Assembly (NCBI RefSeq): GCF_014646215.1
Contig: NZ_BMNA01000001.1
Location: forward strand, 386,175 to 450,174
Direction of reading: 5' to 3'
DNA: 64,000 nucleotides
From: Nakamurella endophytica
GTDB taxonomy: Bacteria; Actinomycetota; Actinomycetes; Mycobacteriales; Nakamurellaceae
In this document: positions 46,362-56,277 of the stretch, one piece after another
Layout of the letters: each line of letters opens with the position of its first letter
Position numbering within the stretch: the stretch's first letter is position 1
Made by a program: the position numbers and the translations under genes
The notes under the pieces: model-generated
What the model saw: the letters and a program-made list of their open reading frames with translations, nothing else
What the model was told of the DNA's origin: nothing
Database searches by the model: none

Positions 46362-47687
46362 ATGCGACGCATGACGACTGTGACCGTGATCGGCTGCGGC
46401 TACCTGGGGGCCGTCCACGCGGCGTGCATGGCAGCGCTCGGGCACGACGTGACAGGCATCGACGTCGACGAACGCAAGATCGCCCAGCTGGCCGCCGGGC
46501 AGTCGCCGTTCTTCGAGCCGGAGTTCCCCGAGCTGCTGCAGTCCTCGCTCGCCTCCGGCCGGCTGCGCTTCTCGACCGACATGGCCGCCGCCGCCGGCAA
46601 CAGGGTGCACTTCCTGTGCGTCGGTACCCCGCAGCGCAAGGGCGAGTACGCGGCCGACATGAAGTTCGTGGACGCGGCCATGCAGTCCCTGCTGCCGCAC
46701 CTGTCGGACGGCGACCTCGTCGTCGGCAAGTCGACCGTCCCGGTGGGCACGGCCGCCCGGCTGGCCGATCTGGTCGACGAGGCCGGCAGCGGCGCGCTGC
46801 TGGCCTGGAACCCGGAGTTCCTCCGCGAGGGCTTCGCCGTGCAGGACACCCTGCACCCGGACCGGCTCGTCTACGGGCTGCCCGCGGGTGACGCCGGCAA
46901 GACCGCCAAGGACCTGCTCGACGAGGTGTACGCCACGCCGCTGTCCGACGGCACCCCGCTGGTCGTGGCCGACTACGCCACGGCCGAGCTGGTCAAGGTC
47001 GCGGCCAACTCCTTCCTGGCCACCAAGATCTCGTTCATCAACGCCATGGCCGAGGTCTGCGAGGCCACCGGCGCCGACGTCACCCTGCTGGCCGACGCGA
47101 TCGGCCACGACACCCGCATCGGGCGGCGGTTCCTGAACGCCGGGCTGGGCTTCGGCGGCGGCTGCCTGCCCAAGGACATCCGGGCGTTCATGGCCCGCGC
47201 CGGCGAGCTCGGAGCCGACCAGGCCCTGGCCTTTTTGCGGGAGATCGACTCGATCAACCTGCGCCGCCGCGTGCGCATGGTCGACCTTGCCCGCGAAGTG
47301 TGCGGCGGGACGATCGTCGGCAAGCGGGTCGCCGTCCTCGGCGCGGCCTTCAAGCCGAACAGCGACGACATCCGCGACTCCCCCGCGCTCAACGTCGCGG
47401 CCCAGATGCAGCTGCAGGGTGCGTCCGTCGTGGTCACCGACCCGGAGGCGGTCGACAACGCCCGTCGGGCCTGGCCGGACCTGGCCTACGCGGACTCCAT
47501 GACCGAAGCCGTCACCGGTGCGGACCTGGTCCTGGTGCTCACCGAGTGGCAGGAGTACCGCGACGCCGACCCCGAGGCGGTCGGCGAGCTGGTCGCGGCA
47601 CGCCGCATGCTCGACGGGCGCAACGCCCTCGATCCCGCACGCTGGCGCGCGGCCGGCTGGACCTACCGCGCGCTGGGACGCCCGTGA
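46362..47687 (+). CDS. UDP-glucose 6-dehydrogenase
   Basis: The 441-aa enzyme oxidises UDP-glucose to UDP-glucuronate with NAD. An N-terminal Rossmann motif VTVIGCGYLGAVHA and the block FLCVGTPQRKGE are followed by NPEFLREGFAV. The catalytic Cys is in GFGGGCLPKDIRAF near residue 267, and the C-terminal UDP-binding domain has GAAFKPNSDDIRDSPAL. The ATG at 46362 follows GAGGA at 5 bases; an ATG at 46371 is an alternative. The stop overlaps the next start (GTGA). The product is a plausible precursor for the acidic sugar of the EPS made nearby. Confidence 0.95.
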   Translation: MRRMTTVTVIGCGYLGAVHAACMAALGHDVTGIDVDERKIAQLAAGQSPFFEPEFPELLQSSLASGRLRFSTDMAAAAGNRVHFLCVGTPQRKGEYAADMKFVDAAMQSLLPHLSDGDLVVGKSTVPVGTAARLADLVDEAGSGALLAWNPEFLREGFAVQDTLHPDRLVYGLPAGDAGKTAKDLLDEVYATPLSDGTPLVVADYATAELVKVAANSFLATKISFINAMAEVCEATGADVTLLADAIGHDTRIGRRFLNAGLGFGGGCLPKDIRAFMARAGELGADQALAFLREIDSINLRRRVRMVDLAREVCGGTIVGKRVAVLGAAFKPNSDDIRDSPALNVAAQMQLQGASVVVTDPEAVDNARRAWPDLAYADSMTEAVTGADLVLVLTEWQEYRDADPEAVGELVAARRMLDGRNALDPARWRAAGWTYRALGRP

Positions 47688-50161
47688 CCGATCCGCACCA
47701 TCCGGGTCCCGCCTCACCGGGGGATCCGCCCGGCGACGACGCCGACACCGCACCGGGTCCGCCGAGAACGGGTCCGGCGCCGCGCCACGGCTCGGCGCCC
47801 ACGGACGGCCCGGTCCCGCCGCGGCCGGACGCCCAGGGCCGGCCCGCCGGGACGCACCAGGCTCCGCCGGCCGGTGGCGCGCTGCCGCTCCGGCCGAACC
47901 GGCCGATTCCGGCCGACCCCGCGGCGCAGCGGCACCGGCCCGCCAGCCACCGGCTCGATCCGTCCGCGGCCGTGGGCCGGGCCGCCGCAGCGGCGAGGGC
48001 CGCCGCGGCCGGCCGTGCCGCGGCCGGCAGCACCGCAACGGGCAACACCGCAACCGGCAACACCGGTGGACCCGGGAGTACCGCGGACCCCGGCGCCCCC
48101 CGGTTCGAGGGCGCCCGACCGACGACCGGGGACGGACCGCCGGAAGGGCCGCCGGGCGCACCGGGCGACGGGCCGGCTGCCGTACCCGCCACAGGCGCCG
48201 GACCGCGTCGCACCGGCACCGCCGGCCCGGACCGGCCCGCGGTCCCGCCCGGCACGCACCCGCTCGCCGGTCCCCCGCCGGTGGAGCGCAGCCGCCCGCC
48301 CGGCCCCGATCACGGGATCACCGGCACGTCCCCCGGCCCGCTGCATCCCCCGGCCGAGCTCGTCTGCCGGGTGCGCCGGACGCACAGCGCGGCCTACCGG
48401 CGGCGCCGGCTCGTCGGCCGCGTCCTGCTCGGCGTCGGTGTGCTGGTGCTGCTGTTCGCCGGGTGGGTCGGCTGGCGCACCTACCAGGCCTACCGCGCGC
48501 TGTCCGACGCCGCGAACCAGGTCACCCAGCTGCAGGGATCGATCCGCGGTGTGGCGGACATCGACGTGCCGTCGGCCCGCGCCTCGGTGGCGGTGCTGCA
48601 GGACTCGTCCTCGGACGCGGTGTCGGCCACGTCCGACCCCTTCTACCGCGCCGCCACCGTGCTGCCGTGGGTCGGCCCGAACCTGTCGGCCATCCAGGGC
48701 ATCGCGCAGACCGTGGACGGGTTGTCCCACACCACCGCACCCGCCCTGCTCGAGGCGGCCACGACCGTGACGCCGGCGGCGATGGTCCCGGTGAACGGTG
48801 CCATCCCGGTCGCCCCGCTGGTCGCCGCGAGCAACGACCTGCAGGCGGCCGACCGCGAGGTGTCCACGGCGCTGACCCGGATGACCGGCATCGACCGGTC
48901 CGGCCTCGTCGGACCCGTCGCGCAGGCCGTGGGACAGCTGCAGGACAAGCTCACCGACCTGCAGGGCACCACCGGCCCGGCGGCCCGCATCGCCCGCCTG
49001 GCGCCGGCCATGCTCGGAGCCGACGGCGCCCGCAGCTACCTGGTGGTCTTCCAGAACCTGGCCGAGCCGCGGGCCACCGGCGGGATCTTCGGGTCCTACG
49101 CGCGCCTGGTCGTCGACCACGGCGCGATCTCGGTGGCCGAGCAGGGTGCGTCGAGTCGCACACTCCCGGAGTTCGACCCGCCGCTGTCGCTGCCGCCGAT
49201 CGTCTCCCGCACGCTGTACGGCGACCTGCCCGGCCGCTACCCCACCGACGTCAACCTGATGCCGGACTTCCCGACGGCGGCCCAGCTGTTCGCCCGGATG
49301 TACGCCGAGCGCAAGGGCGCGGCGGTGGACGGTGTGCTGGCGATCGATCCGGTGGCGCTGGGCTACATGCTGCAGGGCGCCGACCCGATCGACATCGGCC
49401 GCGGGCAGCAGCTGACGTCGTCGACCATCACCGAGATCCTGCTGTCCCGGGTCTACCAGCTGTTCCCGGAGCCGTCGGACGCACAGGCCCGGGATTCCTT
49501 CCTGTCCGCGGCCACCGCCAAGGCCTTCGAGGCGGTGACCCGGTCGCCGAACGACGCCTCCGCGGAGCTCCGCGGGCTGACCCGCGCCTCCGCCGAGGGC
49601 CGGCTGCTCCTCTGGAGTGCGCACCCGGCGGAGCAGCAGGACCTGGCGGCCACGGAGATCTCCGGCCAGCTCGGCGACGACTCGGCCGGTCCGACGGTCG
49701 GGGTCTTCCGCAACGACGCGACCGGGGCCAAGCTCGGCTTCTACGCCTCCGGCTCCGCCACCCTGGCCGCCGGCGCGTGCCAGGGCGCGGACCGCGTGCT
49801 GCAGCTGTCCGTCCCGATGTCCTCGAGCGCGCCGTCCAGCGGCCTGTCCGACTACGTCCTCGGGCTGGCCAAGGCCGGGGACTACGTGCTGCGCACCAAC
49901 GTGCTGGTCGTCGCTCCGCTGGGCGCCGGCCTCGGGCAGGTGCAGGTCGACGGCCGGGCGGTGCCGGTGGCCCGGACGACGCAGGACGGTCGCGCGGTCG
50001 CCATGGTGACCGTCGAGCTGCCGCCCGGGTCCTCCGCCACGCTCACCGCCACGCTCACCCTGCGGGTCGCTCCCGGCACCACCGCGGCCCCGCGGGTGCT
50101 GCTGACGCCCGGCATCCAGACCTGGCGGACGACGGTCCAGCCGGCCGAGTCCTGCGGCTGA
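47684..50161 (+). CDS. DUF4012 domain membrane protein
   Basis: The 825-aa protein has a disordered N-terminal cytoplasmic tail of about 235 residues, very rich in Pro, Gly and Ala, with STATGNTATGNTGG. A single span follows (about 244-262; LLGVGVLVLLFAGWVGW). The large extracytoplasmic region of about 560 residues is the DUF4012 domain (YLVVFQNLAEPRATGGIFGSY, VDGVLAIDPVALGYMLQG). Its role is unknown, but members are often beside polysaccharide genes. The GTG overlaps the UDP-glucose dehydrogenase stop, linking it to UDP-glucuronate supply. A 29-base tandem duplication straddles its stop codon. Confidence 0.88.
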   Translation: MTDPHHPGPASPGDPPGDDADTAPGPPRTGPAPRHGSAPTDGPVPPRPDAQGRPAGTHQAPPAGGALPLRPNRPIPADPAAQRHRPASHRLDPSAAVGRAAAAARAAAAGRAAAGSTATGNTATGNTGGPGSTADPGAPRFEGARPTTGDGPPEGPPGAPGDGPAAVPATGAGPRRTGTAGPDRPAVPPGTHPLAGPPPVERSRPPGPDHGITGTSPGPLHPPAELVCRVRRTHSAAYRRRRLVGRVLLGVGVLVLLFAGWVGWRTYQAYRALSDAANQVTQLQGSIRGVADIDVPSARASVAVLQDSSSDAVSATSDPFYRAATVLPWVGPNLSAIQGIAQTVDGLSHTTAPALLEAATTVTPAAMVPVNGAIPVAPLVAASNDLQAADREVSTALTRMTGIDRSGLVGPVAQAVGQLQDKLTDLQGTTGPAARIARLAPAMLGADGARSYLVVFQNLAEPRATGGIFGSYARLVVDHGAISVAEQGASSRTLPEFDPPLSLPPIVSRTLYGDLPGRYPTDVNLMPDFPTAAQLFARMYAERKGAAVDGVLAIDPVALGYMLQGADPIDIGRGQQLTSSTITEILLSRVYQLFPEPSDAQARDSFLSAATAKAFEAVTRSPNDASAELRGLTRASAEGRLLLWSAHPAEQQDLAATEISGQLGDDSAGPTVGVFRNDATGAKLGFYASGSATLAAGACQGADRVLQLSVPMSSSAPSSGLSDYVLGLAKAGDYVLRTNVLVVAPLGAGLGQVQVDGRAVPVARTTQDGRAVAMVTVELPPGSSATLTATLTLRVAPGTTAAPRVLLTPGIQTWRTTVQPAESCG

Positions 50162-50189
50162 CGGTCCAGCCGGCCGAGTCCTGCGGCTG
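50132..50189 (+). repeat. 29-base tandem duplication at the DUF4012 stop codon
   Basis: Two exact adjacent copies of a 29-base unit run from 50132 to 50160 and 50161 to 50189. The first copy supplies the last codons and most of the stop. Because 29 is not a multiple of three, the second copy is out of frame and lies beyond the stop. Confidence 0.95.
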
Positions 50190-50502
50190 AGGGGCACCGG
50201 CCCGGGGGTCACGGCCCGTGGGTCCGGCGCCAGGGCCGTCCGCCCACCCCCGGTCGGTCGCTGCGCTGGGTCACCGCGGTCGCCGGATCGGCCCCGCACC
50301 GGACGGCGCTTGCCCGACCGCGGTGGACGGTGCGCCCGCTGGGCGCGCACACCGAGTGACAGGTTCACCCGACCGGGCGTACCAGGGACGTGGAGCGGTC
50401 AGGTCCAGCCGTGTAGTCTGACCGCGCTGGAGATCGGGGTCTCGGCACCTGTACATCCGTCGTCGCCGGGCGCAGTCGCGTCCGACCCGTGAGGAGCACG
50501 CC
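50190..50502 (+). promoter_or_regulatory. Intergenic region upstream of the small membrane protein
   Basis: In these 313 bases TAGTCT (50414-50419) could be a -10 for the gene at 50503, leaving a leader of about 75 bases; no -35 is clear. An AGGAGC ribosome-binding site precedes the ATG. I see no gene or further RNA structure. Confidence 0.35.
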
Positions 50503-50787
50503 ATGATCCGCCGGATCTCCGCCGTCGTCACCCTGGCCCTGGCCACCCTGCTGCTGTCCGTCGGCGTCGCCTCTGCCCAGGACTACGTGCCGGCGCCGGT
50601 CGGGCCGTCCGACAACTCCGCCGTCGTCCAGGACGTCAGCGGCACGACCGCGGGACAGTCGCTGTCCTACACGGGCGCCGGCTTCAACCTCGGTCTCGCC
50701 ATCACCATCGGCGTGCTCGTGGTGCTGGTGGGCGCGGCGCTCGTCGTCGTCGGCACCCGCCTGTCCCGCCGCACCTCCGCTCGCTGA
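50503..50787 (+). CDS. Small secreted single-span membrane protein
   Basis: The 94-aa protein has a Sec signal peptide with cleavage near ASA-QD. A polar loop of about 35 residues (YVPAPVGPSDNSAVVQDVSG) and a C-terminal membrane span (LGLAITIGVLVVLVGAALVVVG) follow, ending in a basic tail RLSRRTSAR. It is not a sortase substrate because no LPxTG is present. The layout (signal, short loop, span, basic tail) resembles the product of 42648-43031, though sequence similarity is weak. Function is not known. A strong terminator follows. Confidence 0.8.
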   Translation: MIRRISAVVTLALATLLLSVGVASAQDYVPAPVGPSDNSAVVQDVSGTTAGQSLSYTGAGFNLGLAITIGVLVVLVGAALVVVGTRLSRRTSAR

Positions 50788-50830
50788 CCCTGCCGCGGGT
50801 CCGGTGCCCGCACGCCCGGTCGCACGGTCG

Positions 50831-50858
50831 AGGCCCCGCACCTGTCGGTGCGGGGCCT
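50831..50858. terminator. Perfect 12-bp bidirectional terminator
   Basis: AGGCCCCGCACC (50831-50842) pairs exactly with GGTGCGGGGCCT (50847-50858) around a TGTC loop. It is followed by TT on the plus strand. It lies between the stops of convergent genes at 50787 and 50881. Confidence 0.85.
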
Positions 50859-50880
50859 TCGCCGTCCCGGGGCAGGGCGC

Positions 50881-53800
50881 TCAGCCGGCCAGCACCGGGG
50901 ACCGCAGCGCCTCGAGGACCTGGGCGCAGTAGTCGAGCAGCGGCTGGTCCCGCAGCGGTGCCGCGCCCATCCGGCCGCCCTCCACCGGCGGCCGCAGCGT
51001 CAGGGTGTGGGTGTTCTCCCGGTAGCGGGCGCCGGGGTGGGTGCGGATGATCCGCATCTGGGCCGACTCGGCCAGCTCGACCGGCGAGAACCGCAGGCCC
51101 TGCGGCCCCAGGACGACCTCCGTGACGCCGGCCGCCCTGGCCCGCTGCCGGAACGCGGCCACGGCGAGCAGCCGCTCGACGTCGTCGGGGACCGGCCCGT
51201 ACCGGTCGGCGAGCTCCGCCCGCACCGACTCCAGGTCCTCCTCGCCGGTGGCGGCGGCGATCTTCCGGTAGGCGTCCAGCCGCAGCCGCTCGCCGGGGAT
51301 GTACTCGTGCGGGATGCTCGCGTCCACCGGCAGTTCCACCCGGACCTCGGCCGGCTCCTCCTCCACGCCCTCGGCGGCCGTCGCCCCGGCCGCCTTCTTG
51401 AACGCCGTGACCGCCTCACCCACCAGCCGCACGTACAGGTCGAAGCCGACCCCGGCGATGTGGCCGCTCTGCTCCGCGCCGAGGATGCTGCCAGCGCCGC
51501 GGATCTCGAGGTCGCGCATGGCGACCGCCATGCCGGCACCCAGGTCCGAGTTCTGCGCGATGGTGGCCAGCCGGTCGTGCGCCGTCTCGGTCAGCGGTTT
51601 CTCGGCGGGATACAGGAAGTAGGCGTACCCGCGTTCCCGCGAGCGCCCGACACGACCGCGGAGCTGGTGCATCTGGGACAGCCCGAGGATCTCGGCGTGG
51701 TCCACGATCAGGGTGTTCGCGTTGCTGATGTCCAACCCGGTCTCGACGATCGTGGTGCAGACCAGCACGTCGAAGCTGCGGTCCCAGAAGCCGTTGATCA
51801 CCCGCTCCAGCGCGTCCTCGCCCATCTGGCCGTGCGCCACGGCGACCCTGGCCTCGGGCACGGCCTCGCGGATCCGGGCGGCGACCCGTTCGATGTCGGC
51901 CACCCGGTTGTGCACGAAGAACACCTGCCCGTCGCGCAGCAGCTCCCGCCGGATCGCCGCGCCGACCAGCTTGTCGTCGTAGGCGCCGACGTAGGTCAGG
52001 ATCGGGTGCCGCTCCTCCGGCGGAGTGGCGATCGTCGACATCTCGCGGATGCCGGCCAGGCTCATCTCGAGCGTGCGCGGGATGGGCGTCGCCGACATGG
52101 TCAACATGTCGACGTGCGCGCGCATGGCGGTGATGTGCTCCTTGTGCTCGACGCCGAAGCGCTGCTCCTCGTCGACGATCACCAGCCCCAGGTCCTTGAA
52201 ACGCACCGACGGCTGCAGCAGGCGGTGGGTGCCGATCACGATGTCCACCGTGCCGTCGGCGAGACCCTTGATGGTCTCGGTGGCCTCGGCGTCCGACGTG
52301 AACCGGGACAGCCCCCGGATGGTGACGGGGAAGGACGCCATGCGCTCGCCGAACGTCGAGAGGTGCTGCTGGGCGAGCAGTGTCGTCGGGACGAGGACGA
52401 CGACCTGCTTGCCGTCCTGCACCGCCTTGAAGGCGGCGCGCACCGCGATCTCGGTCTTGCCGTAGCCGACGTCTCCGGAGATCACCCGGTCCATCGGGGC
52501 CGGCTTCTCCATGTCCGACTTGACCTCGTCGATGGCGGCCAGCTGGTCCGGCGTCTCGGTGAACGGGAAGGCTCCCTCCAGCTCGCGCTGCCAGGGGGTG
52601 TCCGGACCGAAGGCGTGACCGGGCGCGGACGCCCGCGCCGCGTAGACCTGCACCAGCTTGGCGGCGATCTGCCGGACGGCCTTGCGCGCGCGGCCCTTGG
52701 TCTTCGCCCAGTCGGCACCGCCGAGCTTGTTCAGCGTCGGGACCTCGCCGCCGACGTACTTGGACAGCTGGTCCAGGGCGTCGGTCGGCACGAAGAGCCG
52801 GTCGCCGGGCTGGTTGCGCTTGCTCGGCGCGTACTCCACCACCAGGTACTCGCGGGTCGCCCCGCCGCTGGTGCGGGAGACGAGGTCGACGTACTTGCCG
52901 ATGCCGTGCTGGCTGTGCACGACGTAGTCGCCGGGGGTCAGCGCCACCGGGTCGATGGCGTTGCGGCGGCGCGACGGCATCTTGGTGGCGGCGCCGGGGA
53001 CCGCGCCCCCGCGGTTGCCGGTCAGGTCCGTCTCCGTGATGACGGCCACGCCGGATCCGGCCAGCACGAACCCGTCCTCCAGCCGGCCGCGGGCCACCGT
53101 CACTACGGCGGCGGCCGGAGGGTGCAGCATCGGGTCGGCGGCCGCGGTGACCGACAGCCCGGCCTCGGCGATCTGCTCCACGGCGCGCTCCGCCGTGCCC
53201 GCACCGGGGACCACGACGACCGTCGCCCCGCCGGCGGCCGACCGGTCCCGCGCCTGGTTCATCGCGGACGCCAGGTCTCCGCGGTAGGACGGGGCCGGCA
53301 GCGCCGGCGGCTCGCCGGCCTCCGCCGCGGCCGCACCGGCACCGGCGCTGCCGTCGGTGGCCGCCGCGTTGTCGGTCGGGACGTCGACGCCGAAGGACCC
53401 GATGCGCCACAGCGGCAGGTCGGCGTCCCGGACGGCGTCCTGCACCTCGCCGAGCGTGCGGTACGCGGACTCGGCCAGGTCGATCGGTGCGCGCCCGCCG
53501 GACGCGGCCGCCATCCACGAGGCGGCGAGGAACTCGGCGCCGGTGCGCACCAGGTCGTCGGCGCGGGTGCGGATCCGCTCCGGGTCGGCCAGCAGCACGT
53601 GGGTGCCCGGCAGCAACAGCTCGGACAGCAGGACCAGCCGTCCCGGCAGCAGCACCGGGATCAGCGCCTCCATGCCCTCGACGGCGATGCCCTCGGCCAG
53701 GTTGCCGAGCATCTCGGCGAGGGTCGGGTCGCCGGTGCCCTCCGCGGACAGCGTCGCCGCCCGCTCCCGCACCTCGGCGGTCAGCAGGATCTCCCGGCAG

Positions 53801-54513
53801 GCCGGTGCGTCCAGCACCTCCACGCGGTCCAGCGACCGCTGGTCGGTGACGGCGAACCGCCGGATGTCGGACACCTCGTCGCCGAAGAACTCGATGCGGC
53901 TGGGGTGGTCGTCGGTCGGCGGGAAGACGTCGAGGATGCCGCCCCGCACGGCCATCTCGCCGCGCTTCTCCACCATGTCGACACGGCTGTAGGCCAGCTC
54001 GGCGAGCCGCTCGACCAGCTCGGTGAGGTCGACCCAGTCGCCGACCCGGACGGACACCGGCACGATGTCGCCGAGTCCCGGAGCCATCGGCTGGATCATC
54101 GAGCGGATCGTCGTCACCACGACCGCCGGGGCGCCCGCCGGATGCTGGTCCGGGTGCGCGAGCCGGCGCAGCGTCGACAGCCGGCGGCCGACCGTGTCCG
54201 ACCGCGGCGAGAGTCGCTCGTGCGGCAACGTCTCCCACGACGGGAAGAGCGTCACCCGGTCGGCGCCGATCAGGTCCGCCACCGCGGCCGTCGCCACCTC
54301 GGCCTCCCGGCCCGTGGCCGTGACGAGCAGCACCGGCACGCCGGCCCCGCCGCGTCCGGTGTCGCGGGCCAGGGCGGCGGCCAGGAAGGGCCGCAGACCG
54401 GCCGGCGCGGTCATCCGATGGCGCGGTGTCCCCGCCGCCTCCACGGTGGCGGTGACGAACGGGTCGGTCAGGACACCGTCGAGCAGCCCGCTCAGCGGCG
54501 CGATGTCGGACAT
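50881..54513 (-). CDS. mfd: Transcription-repair coupling factor
   Basis: The 1210-aa motor removes RNA polymerase stalled at DNA damage and recruits UvrA. The N-terminal UvrB-like part is present ([24 protein letters not shown]). An RNA-polymerase interaction domain follows ([13 protein letters not shown] near residue 510). The helicase core has Walker [13 protein letters not shown], the DEEQRFG box and [19 protein letters not shown]-terminal TRCF domain ends the protein. The ATG at 54513 is preceded by GGAGGGA and gives the family length; an upstream extension of 44 residues is not conserved. It is separated from the upstream desaturase gene by a terminator-like hairpin at 54603-54637. Confidence 0.97.
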   Translation of the reverse strand: MSDIAPLSGLLDGVLTDPFVTATVEAAGTPRHRMTAPAGLRPFLAAALARDTGRGGAGVPVLLVTATGREAEVATAAVADLIGADRVTLFPSWETLPHERLSPRSDTVGRRLSTLRRLAHPDQHPAGAPAVVVTTIRSMIQPMAPGLGDIVPVSVRVGDWVDLTELVERLAELAYSRVDMVEKRGEMAVRGGILDVFPPTDDHPSRIEFFGDEVSDIRRFAVTDQRSLDRVEVLDAPACREILLTAEVRERAATLSAEGTGDPTLAEMLGNLAEGIAVEGMEALIPVLLPGRLVLLSELLLPGTHVLLADPERIRTRADDLVRTGAEFLAASWMAAASGGRAPIDLAESAYRTLGEVQDAVRDADLPLWRIGSFGVDVPTDNAAATDGSAGAGAAAAEAGEPPALPAPSYRGDLASAMNQARDRSAAGGATVVVVPGAGTAERAVEQIAEAGLSVTAAADPMLHPPAAAVVTVARGRLEDGFVLAGSGVAVITETDLTGNRGGAVPGAATKMPSRRRNAIDPVALTPGDYVVHSQHGIGKYVDLVSRTSGGATREYLVVEYAPSKRNQPGDRLFVPTDALDQLSKYVGGEVPTLNKLGGADWAKTKGRARKAVRQIAAKLVQVYAARASAPGHAFGPDTPWQRELEGAFPFTETPDQLAAIDEVKSDMEKPAPMDRVISGDVGYGKTEIAVRAAFKAVQDGKQVVVLVPTTLLAQQHLSTFGERMASFPVTIRGLSRFTSDAEATETIKGLADGTVDIVIGTHRLLQPSVRFKDLGLVIVDEEQRFGVEHKEHITAMRAHVDMLTMSATPIPRTLEMSLAGIREMSTIATPPEERHPILTYVGAYDDKLVGAAIRRELLRDGQVFFVHNRVADIERVAARIREAVPEARVAVAHGQMGEDALERVINGFWDRSFDVLVCTTIVETGLDISNANTLIVDHAEILGLSQMHQLRGRVGRSRERGYAYFLYPAEKPLTETAHDRLATIAQNSDLGAGMAVAMRDLEIRGAGSILGAEQSGHIAGVGFDLYVRLVGEAVTAFKKAAGATAAEGVEEEPAEVRVELPVDASIPHEYIPGERLRLDAYRKIAAATGEEDLESVRAELADRYGPVPDDVERLLAVAAFRQRARAAGVTEVVLGPQGLRFSPVELAESAQMRIIRTHPGARYRENTHTLTLRPPVEGGRMGAAPLRDQPLLDYCAQVLEALRSPVLAG

Positions 54514-54602
54514 GGTGGTTCCCTCCACGATCGGCGCGCGAGGAGCCGGCACGCCACCCGCCGGGGGCAGCGCGCCGGCCGGGGTGGTCCCCGGCGCACG
54601 CA

Positions 54603-54637
54603 CACAAGCCCCCCACCGATCTCGGAGGGGGGTTGTG
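54603..54637 (-). terminator. Hairpin between the desaturase gene and mfd
   Basis: A long stem pairs CACAA and CCCCCC with GGGGGG and TTGTG, plus three bases near a 4-base loop, with one bulge and one A-A mismatch. On the minus strand it lies 110 bases after the desaturase stop and 90 bases before mfd. It is probably the desaturase terminator, although it could also lie in an mfd leader. Confidence 0.6.
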
Positions 54638-54746
54638 GCATCCACGCTACCCGCGGGGACCGACAGCGGTCACCGTCGCGCCACCGGGAGGACGGCGGCC
54701 ACAGCCGCGCGGACCGCCGCCGCGGTGGGCGTGCCTGGGGCGGCGG

Positions 54747-55778
54747 TCAGTGCCCCATCTCGCCGGCGGTGGCCTGGATCCGCGCCAACCGCTGGGCATT
54801 GGGCCAGCGGACCTTGGTGGCCCAGCCGAACCGCTCGAAGAACCAGATGGCCCGGGCGGAGATGTCCAGCTGGCCACGGAGCACGCCGTGCCGGGCGCAG
54901 GTCGGGTCGGCGTGGTGCAGGTTGTGCCAGGACTCGCCGAAGGACAGCAACGCCAGCGGCCAGAAGTTGGCGGACCGGTCGCGGGCGGAGAACGGCCGCT
55001 CGCCGATCATGTGGCAGATCGAGTTCACCGACCAGGTGACGTGGTGCAGCAGCGCGATGCGGACCAGGCCGGCCCAGAAGAACGCGGTCAGCGCGCCCTG
55101 CCAGGACCAGGTGACCAGCCCGCCGACCAGACCGGGGCCGAAGATGGACACCAGCGTCCAGACCCAGAAGATGCGGTCCTGCCGGACGATGTCCCGGTCG
55201 GCGAGCAGGTCGGGCGCGAAGCGCTCCTGGTTGGTGTTGTCCCGGTGGAACAGCCAACCCATGTGCGCGTGCCAGAACCCCCGCGCCAGCGCCGGGACGG
55301 ACGTGCCGAACATCCACGGCGAGTGCGGGTCGCCCTCGCGGTCCGAGAAGGCGTGGTGCCGCCGGTGGTCGGCCACCCAGATGATGACCGGCCCCTGCAC
55401 GGCCATCTGGCCGGCGATGGCGAGCAGCACCTTCAGCGGGCGGTTGGCCTTGAAGGCGCCGTGCGTGAAGTAGCGGTGGAAGCCGACCGTCACGCCCATG
55501 CCCGAGATGACGTAGAAGACGAAGGCGATCGCGATGTCGGTCCAGCCCAGCCCCCAGCCCCACGCGAACGGCACCGCCACCACGACGGCCAGCAGGGGCA
55601 GCAGGACGAAGCCGAACACCGCCAGCTGGGCGGGCAGACCACGCCGGCCGGACACCATCGGCTTGGCCCCCGCACGGGCGGCCGGCCGCTCCTCGGGGAC
55701 CGCTGCGGTCGCTCTCGGCGCGGAGGGTGCGGCACGGCCGGCCCGGGGGTCGGCGACAGCGGTCTCGGGAGGGGTCAC
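54747..55778 (-). CDS. Acyl-CoA/fatty acid desaturase (delta-9 type)
   Basis: The 343-aa membrane di-iron enzyme inserts a double bond in fatty acyl chains. The three His boxes are visible as HRYFTH, HRRHH and HNLHH, with the spacing of stearoyl-CoA-type desaturases, and hydrophobic pairs lie between them. The first 50 residues are a variable Ala/Pro-rich head. The GTG start at 55778 follows GAGAAGAG. It sits alone between the tRNA-Gln gene and mfd. Confidence 0.93.
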   Translation of the reverse strand: MTPPETAVADPRAGRAAPSAPRATAAVPEERPAARAGAKPMVSGRRGLPAQLAVFGFVLLPLLAVVVAVPFAWGWGLGWTDIAIAFVFYVISGMGVTVGFHRYFTHGAFKANRPLKVLLAIAGQMAVQGPVIIWVADHRRHHAFSDREGDPHSPWMFGTSVPALARGFWHAHMGWLFHRDNTNQERFAPDLLADRDIVRQDRIFWVWTLVSIFGPGLVGGLVTWSWQGALTAFFWAGLVRIALLHHVTWSVNSICHMIGERPFSARDRSANFWPLALLSFGESWHNLHHADPTCARHGVLRGQLDISARAIWFFERFGWATKVRWPNAQRLARIQATAGEMGH

Positions 55779-56085
55779 GGTGCTCTTCTCTGGTCGTGGG
55801 CCGACCCCGGCGTTCCCGAGCGGGAACGGACCGGCGGTCGACCCGCGGCAACGGGCGATGTCGACGCTACCGGGCTGAAGGCCCCGACGGAACGGCTCGA
55901 GTGAGGACCGCCTTACCTGGTGAGCCGGGGACGCGGTCCGATGCACGTCGCAGCCGCGGTCGGCGTCACCTCCCGCGACCGTTCGGCGCACGTCGAGGGT
56001 GGCCCCGGACCGGCCGTGGCGCCCTTCCCGGACCCTCCGTCGCCGGGCGCCTCGCGCCCGGCTGCGTGCGATGATGGGCCGGCCA
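55779..56085. other. Intergenic region between desaturase and tRNA-Gln
   Basis: This 307-base region contains the desaturase promoter (minus) and the tRNA promoter (plus). I see no credible gene and no strong promoter match. A GGCGCCTCGCGCCC palindrome lies at about 56046-56060. Confidence 0.35.
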
Positions 56086-56156
56086 TCCGCCGTGGTGTAA
56101 CGGCAGCACCTCGGATTTTGGTTCCGATGGTTCAGGTTCGAATCCTGGCGGCGGAG
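56086..56156 (+). tRNA. tRNA-Gln (anticodon TTG)
   Basis: The cloverleaf is complete. The acceptor stem pairs TCCGCCG (56086-56092) with CGGCGGA (56149-56155). The D arm is GTG/CAC. The anticodon stem TCGGA/TCCGA holds the loop TTTTGGT with anticodon TTG, and the T arm TCAGG/CCTGG contains TTCGAAT. The discriminator base is G and CCA is not encoded. Its position just upstream of glmU is common in actinobacteria. Confidence 0.95.
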
Positions 56157-56277
56157 CGCGCGGCCGGACCCCGGGGGCCGTCCGGCCCGGGTGACTAGCA
56201 TGCAGTCGGTCGCAGGACACCGTCGCGCCGCGGTCCGCCGCAGGGGTGGGGGTCGCGCCGCCGCCCGACCGGAGAGG

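Noticed and set aside
47518..50190. Plus-strand frame ending in the second copy of the 29-base duplication
   Set aside because: It is an out-of-frame shadow of the DUF4012 gene; its matching tail only reflects the duplication.
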